DNA from: Spirodela intermedia
Lineage: Eukaryota > Streptophyta > Magnoliopsida > Alismatales > Araceae
Length of the DNA: 64,000 bases
Assembly (NCBI GenBank): GCA_902729315.2
Contig: LR746264.1
Span: forward strand, 8,587,878-8,651,877
Direction: 5' to 3'
The position numbers and the translations under genes were made by a program. Below the pieces are notes generated by a model. That model was not told the DNA's origin. It ran no database searches and saw nothing but the letters and a program-made list of their open reading frames with translations. Below, one piece after another: positions 23,861 through 34,900 of this stretch. Numbering within the stretch: the stretch's first letter is position 1; every line of letters begins with the position of its first letter.

Positions 23861-24352
23861 GGAAACGAGATCCAGCAGCAGCAGCAGCAGCGACGAGCCG
23901 AGAGCAAGTCCCTCGCCGGTCGCCGACCCAACGCAGAAGAACAAGAACAGGATCTGATTGAAAGGGAGGGATCTGCCGCAGATCTGAAACTGGCGGTGCG
24001 CTGCGCGTGGAGAAGCCTTGCTTATAAAGGAACCGCGGTCTCGTCACGCGCTCCCCTCTAGAAGGGGAAACGGCCCACGCCTGACGCGCTCACGCGGTAA
24101 CCTCACCGGGGTCATGTCGGAAGGTTCGTTCAAGCGCAGCGGAACAGAAAGGCGGGGGAGCCATTCTGCTAACAAAGGGCTAGATAATAGAACAGTCACC
24201 ATACACAGCATCCATCGGCTTCGATTTCAGAGACGGAGCACGAAGGAACAAGCACAAGGTCGAACAGAGAGAGTCTCACACGCATGTGATAGCAGGAGAG
24301 AGAAACCCCTGGTGGCCCGCCCGGTAGGTAGTCTTAGGAAATCGGCAGAGCC
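23861..24352 (-). promoter_or_regulatory. PRA1 promoter and MDL 3' region
   Basis: A TATA-like TTTATAAG reads on the minus strand at about 24012-24020, roughly 150 nt upstream of the PRA1 ATG. The right part should be the 3' UTR of the MDL gene. No other gene is seen. Confidence 0.45.
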
Positions 24353-27027
24353 CTAAAAGGTGGACCCATTCCAGCCGAAGTTGGAGCCCTGCAGAGAACA
24401 ACAGGATTCAGGACCATGAGGAACCGGTGATGAACAACAAGAAGCAAGAAGTAGAGAGAGAAATGGGTTGACGCCGAAAGAGGTTAGAGAGGGACTGGGA
24501 GAGCTAAGAAGAGGAAGCGGGGGGGGGAGGTTGCAGATGGTAGAGGTGAATGTTATAATTACATGTCTATTGCTGGTGTAAAGCATGTAAACACTGTGCG
24601 TGTTCTTGGGTTGGACGAGCCTAACACAGAGGGAAAAATGGAATGAGAAGACGGTAGGAAGGAACGGGGGCAGAGGAGGATTGAGGAGGGGAGGGGGGAG
24701 GGGGGGTGCTTGCCTTGGTGTCGTAGAACTTGAGGAAGAAGCGCGACTTGGGGACGGAGAGCTTGCTCTCGAGGATGGAGGAGATGGCCGCGCTCAGCTT
24801 CTTGTTGGCGTCGGGGTTCAGGCCTCCGATGGAGACCAGCTCGCCATACGCTGCCGGCTGCTCGGTCCCGCCAAACGAGATGGGGACTGATCCCTTGAGC
24901 ACTATCATCACATACTGTGGATGGAGATGACAAGATGCTGAGTTTCCCCTCCCCCCCTTTTTTTATCGTTGCTTCTTGGAAAGAAAAGTATGATCACTTC
25001 GTGAAACGAAAACCAAGTGACAGAGATAACAGATATAAAAAAGCAATGCTCGACCGAACAGAGAAGAAGAGGAAATATTTCTCCGGAAAAAAAACTCACT
25101 ATCAAATTATTATCGTTAAAGTTTAGATTCAAATGGCATAAGCTCAGTGGAAGTCCCATGCAGGGTAGATTGTTCATCAAAAAGAAGAGGAAAAAATAAT
25201 CCTTAACGTCTTTAAGCATTCTTGAATTTTTCTCAAGATAAGATGCCTCAAACTATTGCAACAATATTTCCTCACCAAATGATTCACGAAACCTTAATAA
25301 TTCTACGCCTAGGCCTCTAAATGGGGTTATGAAGGGGTGAATACTGCATTCACTAGGGCCAAAGTCGTAAGTGGCATCATTGTATGAAGAATAATTGATC
25401 CAAACTAGGCCTCAAGATATGCTGGCTCAAGGACATAGAGTATTAGAGCATCCCACATCAATGGTCTAACTGGAGAGTCAATCCTCAAAAGAGCCTGATT
25501 GCCAAACAAGGTGACATGGGCAAAGACAAAGCCTACTAACACTAAAAGTTGAGGGGCCACACATCTAGACCACTCTCATTTTTTAAACTTAATACTGCCT
25601 CAATTTCGGTTAATGCAACCAATATTCGTATCGTAATCTACGTTTCTAACCATTTTTGGAAAGCGCAATGTCATTGTTACTTTCAAATCTGACTAAAAGG
25701 TGAAAATTGGACGAGACAAGCCAAACAGGTCGGTCTGGAAGAATCTGGTGCTAATCTTCGATTGGCTAAAAAAAATTAAAAAAAATAAATCGAAAATAAA
25801 AATGGAGGAAATGCTCTCAATATCTTCACTATAGCTTTCTGGCATCACCATCATGTTTGGTTCTTTTTTCACATTCTAAAAGGAACTTAACATCTCAGCG
25901 GTATATCAAATCCCTAAATCGTGACTCTGAAAAATTACTGCTGTAAAAATCACATTCAACTTCATAATTTTGAGTTCACTTCCATGATTCGACAATTTTT
26001 TTATTCCATTTTTCATAAGGCCCTGGTTAATTCGATTGAGATTTTCACAAGTTTGGGTACTCTTTATAGCTATGCCAAAATTTTGGAGTAATCACCCAGA
26101 AATAATAAGACGAAGTACACAGATTTACTAAGTGCAAAAACTACGATGTCTTTAAAACCCAAGCTTTTCAAGGAACAATAATAATATATGGTAGAGATAT
26201 GCTAACAGAATTCTAGGCAACTATCTTTCAGCCTACATATATAAGCCGTTAAATCCCTTAAATAATGTCCCGACCTCTCACAGGAGAAAAAAAAATCCGA
26301 AAAACAGAAGTCTAACATGTTTCTTTCTCGAGCCAGAACCAAGGAGGCACCATGTACAAGCTCAAAGTGCCCGCAGGATATGCCTTGCTCTCAAAGAATG
26401 AGACTATTTTACTACTCCGATGAGCTGGAAGTTGGCTACCACACATGTAGATGTCGATGTTAAATGTGTTATCGTGAGAGAAGGAAGCCTACTTTTTCAT
26501 GCACCTCAGATGTACATCAGATGAAAGCGTACAAAAAAATTCTCAAATAAACGGAGCCGAAAATTAAGGGTCAAGGATATGGCACAATTGATCGTCATCA
26601 ACTTTGTTATAATCATCAGCCTCTTTCCATCAATATGCAGCTGCTCTGATTTGCAATGCAAATTCCGAAGGAACCAAGATATATCAGGAACCTCGAGAGA
26701 TCTATCCTTTTTTAAACGACAAACAAATGTTTAAATAAACAAAAAACGAAGGAACAAAAATCTAAGATAGCGCCAGAACCGTCGAATAATCACACTCGAT
26801 GAAAACGAAACACAAAGGAAAACATATAAAAACACGGATGCCGCAGGAAACATCAAAAAGAGATCGCATCCGGAAAAAATAACGCAGAGGAAGAGAGAGG
26901 AGTTCAGAGAACGGACAGCCTCAGGTTTCCCGATCAGTTTGGCCACGGTCTTGCTGGCCTCGGAAAGTATGGGCGATGTGTCCACTCCATCCAAGCTCAC
27001 GTTCGTGGATAGGTTGAGGCACGGCAT
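24353..27027 (-). CDS. MDL1-like: MIF/D-dopachrome tautomerase-like protein (MDL)
   Basis: Three exons (26917-27027, 24714-24914, 24353-24388) give 115 residues, the exact family length. The protein starts MPCLNLSTNVSLDGVDTS, so Pro2 (the catalytic N-terminal proline after Met removal) is present. Then come VAKLIGKPEA, YVMIVLKGSVPISFGG, EQPAAYGELVSIGGLNPDAN and SKLSVPKSRFFLKFYDTK, ending GSNFGWNGSTF. There is no C-terminal SKL, so this is a cytosolic MDL1/2-like form rather than peroxisomal MDL3. MDLs are homotrimeric tautomerase-fold proteins; plant members show little tautomerase activity in published work. The exon 1 donor is weak (GAGGCT|GTCCGT) but yields the expected GKPEAYVMIV. The intron 2 donor is GC (ACCAAG|GCAAGC), joining the 12-codon last exon. 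Intron 1 is about 2 kb and AT-rich. Confidence 0.93.
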
Positions 27028-27880
27028 GGCTCCGGTTCCCTTTCTCCTCTCCGCACAGCTTAGGTTAAACCCCAGACCCAATCTGCGCCACCGCAGAATG
27101 CGGACAACAACCCGGACACAATTTACATTACCCAGAGGTGTGAGAATATAGAAATAACGATAATACCCTTTACACGTGTTACATGGTTGGCATACGGAAT
27201 TTAAATCTAATTTTATTGCACCTGAAATAACGGCTACGATGGACCCTCGTAATTGTTTACAGGCTTCAGGTGGGGCAAGTGATATAACCTGATTAAAGCT
27301 GAGATAGTTGACCTTAAAATCAGACTCCATTACTTAATACTAGAGAGAGAGCGAGAGAGCGATGAACTTATGGGGCAGTCCTCAACATACACGAGTCAAC
27401 GCATGAACATATTTATATATCAACCTTAGAAAATAACTAAATCAAACTTCTATGAAACACAGACAGAAATGCCTTTACATGTGCTTGCAAGAGAGAGAGA
27501 GAGAGAGAGAGAGATGAACTCATATTTACAGAGTCAACCCATCGGAGTGTGGGGTCAACTCCTCAACACATTTACTTCCCGACTTTTGGCCAACAAAAAG
27601 TCAAAATCAAGCTCCGACGAAACAGTGATCTGGTGAATAGAAAGAGGGAGAGGAGCTAGTCATCACCCGAATGAAGGCATTCATCCTAAAATCACATGCT
27701 CGTGGACGATGAAGAAGAAGAAGAAGAAAACTACAGGATCTCCGGTCGGCTCCACGGTCAAATACTCCGGGAGCTCCCGACCATGAAGCCAAAACCGCTC
27801 GACCAGACTCCAATCCGCTTCTGAGACGAAGAGGAGCAGAGGAAACCACTCAGAAGGAACGCCCAGAAGGAAGGAGACAT
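27028..27880 (-). promoter_or_regulatory. MDL upstream region and DREB2 3' region
   Basis: TATATAAATA on the minus strand near 27409-27420 could be the MDL TATA box. GA-rich repeats at about 27342-27360 and a clean (GA)n at 27490-27514 lie around it. The DREB2 3' UTR should start at the right edge (stop codon at 27881-27883). No other gene is seen. Confidence 0.4.
27490..27514 (+). repeat. (GA)n microsatellite upstream of MDL
   Basis: About 12 GA units within the MDL upstream region. No function can be read from it. Confidence 0.9.
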
Positions 27881-28876
27881 TCACTGGAGACTGAAATCAG
27901 CAAATCCGTCAAACCCGTCGTTCAAGGAAGGCTGCCACTCGGGTATCGTGAAGTAGTAATCTTCTTCAGGTGGGCACTGCGCCAAGCTTCCAAGCAGCTT
28001 GGCGTCAGGATTCTGCAGCTGGAATAGGAGTTCAGAAGGGCCGGCGCACGCAATCTGGTCGTCTCCAAAGCCCGCATGGCCTCCATTTGATGGGTTCGCG
28101 TCCATCAGACTCACTACTTCTTCTACTTCGAACATATCACCGATGTTTCCCAGGGGCCATCCATGGCGCTGCCCACTAGCCGCATCTTCTCTCTTCACTG
28201 TGGTTGCAGGAACTTGGGCTGCCTTCAGGAGCCTTCCTTTGGGATCAGAGTTTGGTCCTCGGCTGTCGAATTCCACACTATCCACAGGCTCTGCTTTCGG
28301 GCTTCTCGCTTCGGGGTTCCCAACAGTGGAGAGAGCTGCATCAGGTGGGTTTGCTGTGGACGCCAATGTCTCCGTGGTTAAGGAGGAGTCCTCCGAGAGA
28401 CTGTTGCACTGGGGGATATTGAGGCGGGCGGAGGGGCCGTACATGACCCTGGCGGCTTGATCATATGCGAGGGCGGCTTCTGTGGAGGTGGCGAATGTGC
28501 CCAGCCAAAGGCGATTCCCGCGGTTGGGTTCTCGAATCTCGGCGACCCATTTGCCCCACGTCCGCTGCCTCACACCCCGGAAGATGCAGCCGGAGTTATC
28601 AGGGCCTCCTTTGCCTTGCATACAGCCCTTCTTTGAGCCCTTTGCTGGGATCTTCCTGATGCGCTTCTCACCATCCCCGGAGCCTTCTACTGGGCCGTTA
28701 TGCTCCTTCCACCAGGCTAAGGTCTCTGTTATGCTGCTCGATCTATTGCGCCTGGTTCGCGTTCTCTTTCTGAACAATCACAGATCGGAAAACGGGTCAA
28801 TACCCATGAAACTGATATCCAAAATTCGCAAGAAAAAAATGTATCCAGATGAGAAGATAATGGGAAATCAATAGAG

Positions 28877-28908
<32 letters not shown>

Positions 28909-30897
28909 GGCCAGTAGACAAATAATGCTTTTACCCAAAAAATTACTCCTTTATTCTAGCCTCCACGGTACATAAAAATGGGCGCGATTCCCTAAATAGA
29001 TTTTCACTAGAAGGCAAAGCTCCTCATGCGGACACATTCGGCATTACTTTAAGTCAGAGGTTGAATCAGTGGAGGAAAGATTCTGCCACGATATTTACGC
29101 AGCAAAATGGGCATCAATGACAGAGAAATAGATAGCTGCGATTTACTCGAGGCACAGTACACTTTACAACGCTGGCCTGAATCTCCTCAAAGTGACCGCT
29201 GAACGAACTGTGATTGTGCTCTAACAACCATATTACGGTAAAACTGTGAAGACTTCATCAAATATCTGCCATGATCACAAAACCTTCTCATGACCTATCT
29301 GGGGCTAGCATGGCAATTGAAAGACAGCCCCAACAGAACTGTAGAGAGTTTCCTAGCATGGCGGTTGACGCCAACTGCTGACGACATTTTGGATGTAGCA
29401 TAGAAGCCAGTGAGACTAATTAATCTATGTAAGAGGACGATGAATTTCTTAGAGAATCAGCTCCTGAGAGCAGTACACATGATTTCTGGTCTCCCACCCG
29501 GCCATAAAATGGGCACGGTCGGTCCTAAAATACAGATCCTGTAAGCCATAGTCAACTAACAGCCACTTAGGTAAAGATTTCGTGCTAAGAGATTGCCAAT
29601 CACTGTTCTCTTGTATAAACATAATATTTATGTCTCAGTTGAATGCCATTTTAAAACAATCAAAATCCAGAACGCGCATCCCCTGAAAATGACCCACAAA
29701 GGTGTTTCCACTCGATTCACAGATGGAAGGGGCAGTGAGAGGGAAAGTGAAAAAGTGACAGAAGAGAATCTTCATGTACAGCCTTAACACTATTTCATAA
29801 GTGTTCTACGAGAATCCTCCCCATGGATTCCAGTGCAAGGGAAAGGGAAAACAGATTTCGTGACAAGAGAAAATCTGGAGGACAGCTTTGAAAAAACTCT
29901 GAAGCATATCAAAGAGATTTAGAGCTTCTTAATAAGAACATTATTTTTCTTCACAGATGCAGAAATAATGCACGCAATGACACATACGATACACCACCTC
30001 TTTTCCGTAGAATTATAAATGAATAAAAAATTATCAAGCAATAGTTGGACCGAGATACTTAAGTCCATACCTAGAAAACAATAAGCTCTTTGTGTCCTCC
30101 CTGCTTTCCAAAATCTAGATATTGAAAAACAAAGAGAAGACACAATCAGAGCGCATGTAATCTGTCACCACCATTATGATTCAAATTAAAAAAAAGGGAA
30201 ATTCGCCGTTTAGTAAAAATTCATATCCCGAAAGACTTTCACAATTTTAATAATCCAGGAACACTTCTTCCCCCAAGGATACATCTTCCTAGGAGCAGCA
30301 TATACCTCATAATTCAATAAGTGGGTTTTCTGTATGCTACTGTTCGTTGGAAGGGTCATATGAGCGGCAACCCTAAGCTCTTGTCACGGGCTCACAGCCA
30401 CAGTCCAACGCGAAAAGGAAGGGGAACTCTAAACATTAGCATATGTTGAGTTCTTCATGAGAAATCTCAAAGTCTACCTCCATCTCTGAACATTCAACGT
30501 TGCCAAACTGCAGAGGAACCTATACTCTCCTTCCTTCAGCTCAACTGAACTCCAAACGTATTCTTCAGACAAAAACAACCGAGACCAACCCCGGAGGAAC
30601 CCACGAAATAGATTATCACGGCCTAGGTTTCCAACAAAGTCAACTAGCTAAACCTCAAGATCGGACGCAACGGAGACCGGAGGGCTGTATCTCAGAATCG
30701 ATTCAGCTATCGCACTGGCGTCCATCTCTACGCAATAACACGATAAATGTGTTCAAACTCCTCGTCCTAAAGCTACCCAAGAGAAGGAAAGAATAGCATC
30801 CAGAGATCAAAAATTACGAAGAACAAACTTGAAGAGACTGACAATGCATGAACAAAAATGAAAGAACAAGAAGAACCAACCTCTCCATCTGCGCCAT
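27881..30897 (-). CDS. DREB2-like: DREB2-type AP2/ERF transcription factor
   Basis: Two coding exons (30881-30897, 17 nt; 27881-28769, 889 nt) join in frame to 301 residues. The start is [17 protein letters not shown]. Features: a basic nuclear-localisation stretch; [12 protein letters not shown]; the A-2 subgroup signature [16 protein letters not shown] (about 50-64); one AP2 domain (about 68-125; [20 protein letters not shown], then [20 protein letters not shown]). An acidic Ser-rich C terminus ends with an aromatic/acidic segment ([15 protein letters not shown]) of the kind that activates transcription. DREB2 proteins bind DRE/CRT (A/GCCGAC) elements in drought and heat responses. The tiny exon 1 is inferred from phase (AG|A makes the Arg codon), a good donor (GAGAG|GTTGGT) and similarity to DREB2 N termini. 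Without it the frame has no ATG before the AP2 region. The intron is 2.1 kb and contains an (AAC)n repeat. Confidence 0.88.
28877..28908 (+). repeat. (AAC)n microsatellite in the DREB2 intron
   Basis: About ten AAC (GTT on the coding strand) units, roughly 110 nt into the 3' end of the DREB2 intron, near the acceptor side. Confidence 0.9.
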
Positions 30898-31979
30898 CCG
30901 ATGAACAGCTCCCGAGATGAAAGCCACTTTGCTTCGGCGTTCACTCCTCTCACCAGCCTCTGGTCTCCACCGGTTTTCGGCTCCTGGTGCAAGTGAAGAC
31001 GCGGGCTTGCTGCGAGAAGCCGTGACGCTGAAGAAAGTTCTCGACTCCCCGCTGGCAGATATTAAGGAATGGATTTCCAAGGCCTGTGGGGACCATTTGA
31101 AACGTGGCGTGCTTTGAGCCGACAATCCTGACACGTGTTGGACGGGGCAGCCAGAATATTTACTGTACCCTTTTGGGCCGATCTTATCGTTTTCTAGTCC
31201 GTGGGCCGTCGTCATCCATATCTTGCCCCTACATCCGAATTTAATTTAAATTGCTCATTTACCCTCATGAAATCAGGTATTGAATCGTATCTTGAAAAAG
31301 GGCGGCATTCAATTCAATTGCCGGCAAGTTTGACCCAGCATTACGTCATTCTTGACGTCTCTTCACCAACCAGCCCACATCACTACGACCACAACAACGT
31401 TGACTTACGGTCAAAACGCTGACCTGCGACAATTTCGGCTACTTGGGAAGAGCTCGAAAGAGAAACAAAACATGCCAAGTCATCAATTGTGGGTTAACAT
31501 TCACAGATTCGTCCTCGCATTCTGGCAGTTGTCTTCAGAAAGATAATCCATCCCGAAGTTGACTTCGCCCATTGACCTTCTCTTTCAATGAACTGCAAGC
31601 AGGCCCTGTAGTGGTTGTTCCTTATCCATGAATCCTGCTCGCCCATATTTCTTTAAGCTCCTGAGACCACTGGATCATTTTCTGGATGGCGTTCATGATC
31701 TCTGGGTACTTCATTCGATGAAGCAATGGAGGAGACAGACGAGGCGCCGCTCTGTTCATCCTCCAATGCAATGCCAGTTAGTGGAGCGGAGTGCGTCAGA
31801 ATCTGTGTGCTTCTGTCAGGGTTAGAACCGCAAGAACTGGGAGCTGCAACCAGTTGGAAGCCAATCTCGTGCAGATATGGGATTATATGAAGCTGCAGTG
31901 ATCCTTCGCTGCCTGAATCGCAAGCCCACGAAGGTTTCTAAGATCTGGGGGCATCACTTGCCTTCATTAATGATCGCGA
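30898..31979 (-). promoter_or_regulatory. DREB2 promoter with ABRE and W-box cluster
   Basis: Between the DREB2 ATG and the MATE stop codon. A palindromic CACGTG inside ACACGTGT (31132-31137) is an ABRE/G-box about 235 nt upstream of the ATG. TGGGCC elements lie at 31174-31179 and 31202-31207. W-box matches (TTGACC/T, either strand) lie at 31330-31335, 31400-31405, 31409-31414, 31559-31564 and 31572-31577. TGACG motifs at 31343-31358 resemble as-1 half sites. The right end holds the MATE 3' UTR. Confidence 0.45.
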
Positions 31980-34900
31980 TCATTCTCCTTGGTCCTCCAA
32001 CTGAACGTACTTCCACGGGCCCTTTTTGCTACGCAATCTGAAACAGAGGAGGTTACAGAGTATGTGAATCATTGGAGGAGGAGGATCCCGATTTGTGCAG
32101 GATGGTTCTGATTTACCTCCAGAAGCCTGCGAGAACCCGCAAGAACATGAAGAGAAACAGCCCGGTCCACACGCCAGCAAGACCAAACACAGGAGTGGCG
32201 ACTAGGAGGAAAAGTGAGGAGAACAGTGCGACCAGCACCTGCGTGACCAGCAACAGTGCTTAGTTGCTGGTATTTCTTCCTCGCAGAAAGAAATGTAAGG
32301 GAAGCAACAAAGGGTCGAAGTGCCTACCATTGAATATGCGGCATAGGCGAAGTCTGAAAGACCATAATAGAGCCCATCGAAGACAAATGCGATAGCATTC
32401 ACCGGCTGGGAGATTGTAACGAACTGAAAAATTGCATCGCATTGGTTAATTTAAGAAATTTTCCAACAGTTTTTCCTTTAATCTAATTTTTTGATAAATA
32501 AATAAATAAACCACAAAGCCTCTTACCAGGAGGCCGGATTGTGCAATCTCCAGCACATCAGAGTCCGTTGTAAATAATGTAGAAAAGGAATCAAAACCAA
32601 GGAACAAAACTATGGCCAAAGAAATTCCGGTGATTAAACCCATCTGTTGAAAAAGGAATGCGGAAAAATAGGTAATTTATTCGAGCTCTCTTCCAGAATT
32701 CAGAGAAATCCAGAAACGATTTGATGTGACAATGAAAGTAGTTTGCACCTGTAAAACACGGCTAATTACAACTGCAGCCTGTTTATAATTCCCTTGCGTG
32801 TAGACATTTGCAAGAATAGCCTGAGAATGCATCATGAAAGACAGAACAGAGGCATTAGTTTGATGAGAACCCAGAATTACATGAAAATATATGTGATATA
32901 CCAAAGTCGTCATAAGTTTCAATATCCATTGAAAATTACATAGAAAGAATTTCCACAAAAGAACTTGAGAATCTTGTACCTGCCCTGCGAGTGCTAGAGC
33001 ATCATTAAGGAGGGAGACAGCTAACCAGACTTGTAAGCATATCTCGTGACCAGCCATAGCAAGAGTACCTCCTTGTGCAGCCATGGATGTAGACAAGGTC
33101 ATGGTAATAAGCACCGCAATAGTTCGACCAATTAACAGACCACCTGCAGATATAGATGGCCGAACTGTCTTCTCAAAGAACCAAAACAGTAAACACTGTT
33201 GGACGAAATAAATGTCCCTTTATATGAGGATATAAATATTGGTATCGGCTTATTATCCGTTGCCAATCTTTTAATTGTCAGCTTATATCTCCCAAGCACG
33301 GGTTTAGGATATTATCCAGTACAGGATCACATAAAAATTATAACATCTAGTGGAAAATGTCAACTAGCATGCACAATCGTATCCTATCAAGTATGGAGTA
33401 CGGTGCGGATCTATTGTGACCATTGCTTGTTGTTTGAATGAGCCGGTTGATAACAACTTCAAAACAAATTTCTAGTCATCCTATACTTTTATGAAAATGT
33501 ATTACAACTGAGAGAGACTTCGTCAGTTTATTATTTCCATAGAAACTGCATTAAATTTAAATAGAAAGTTTTCTGAAAAAGGCCTTCCATCTTCGAAAAA
33601 GTCAAGGTCCACACGTTACCTGATTGCAGATAACGAAGAGTCCCCTTTATATCAATGTTCCATGGAATAAGTAAAACATTTTTGTTCAGGTTCCAGATGA
33701 GGATAAAAGCAATCAGGTACCTGATGCCATCATCAAAATAGTTAACAACATGGACATAATGATATGGCATGAAAATAAAGAATTCGTGGAACAGAGAATA
33801 AGAGATGTATTCTTTTTATAGAACATAGAACCAAATAATGCCAGACGCGAACACAATAATCATGACAAGAGTATAGTAAAGTCAACATACTCCGATAGTA
33901 CAGTAGCAATTGCAGCACCTTCAATGCCAAAACCAAGGAGAAATATCAAAATGGGATCCAATAGTCCATTTAGCAAGGTCCCAATACCTGATAATCAAAG
34001 ATGAGCATATGGTAGGCAGTAACAGCCACAGAATCAGGACCAATGTGGCAATATTTTCAATGAAATCTTTTGCAAAGTTGTCATAAAGGAGTTACACATA
34101 ATAAGGAAAGTAAACATTTCTATAAAATTTTGACATTTTGAAAGCTCGGTTAACCAGTGTATTCAGAGGTATCAATGGGCTTGATAAGACAGCTAAAGCC
34201 AGACTGGCCCAATGCTCACCTGGATAATAATAGAAAATTAAAGTAAAAGTTTGACAAGGTTGTCCAAGATGCCCTCTTTACACTATCAATATCCATCTCA
34301 TCTGAACTATACCAAAAAAAAAAAAAAAAAAATTGAATCCTTTAGGGCCAGCCTAGGTTTTCTTGAAGTCCTAAAGTTATGTGATATCGGTAAACATAAT
34401 AGCATTGGCACATGTTTTAAAAACTGGGAAAGTGGCATCCATAATAATATTCTCCTTTTTAACCTACATTTTTCTGAAGCTAACTGTTAGCATAAATTTC
34501 TTATGACAGAAAATGAAACCACATCTATCACTCATTTACTGACCTACAGCAAACAGAGGCGTCTTGGTATCCATAAATCCGCGAAAAGCTCCTTGTGCAG
34601 CAAGTGCAATCACTATAGGCGGAGCACCCCATGCTCTAAAGGTAAGAAATTGCTCAGCTGGAGCTCGCATCGGAGAGTCCTAGTTAAACCACAAATGTAA
34701 GTACATCTTTCATCAGCTAAACTGAATATCTTAAATGCATATTTAATATCTACTACTTATTTCCTAAGTTTGATAATCAAATTAAATTAGCTTTAAACTA
34801 ACTGGGCCAAGTGAAACAACATCGCAGGTATTGACTATTCAAAGAAATACACATGAAATTACATAAATACAAAGTGACAGACATAATTAAAACTAGCATA

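Noticed and set aside
23291-24061. Long plus-strand frames opposite PRA1
   Set aside because: Shadows of the GC-rich PRA1 exon; Glu/Gly/Arg-rich and without domains.
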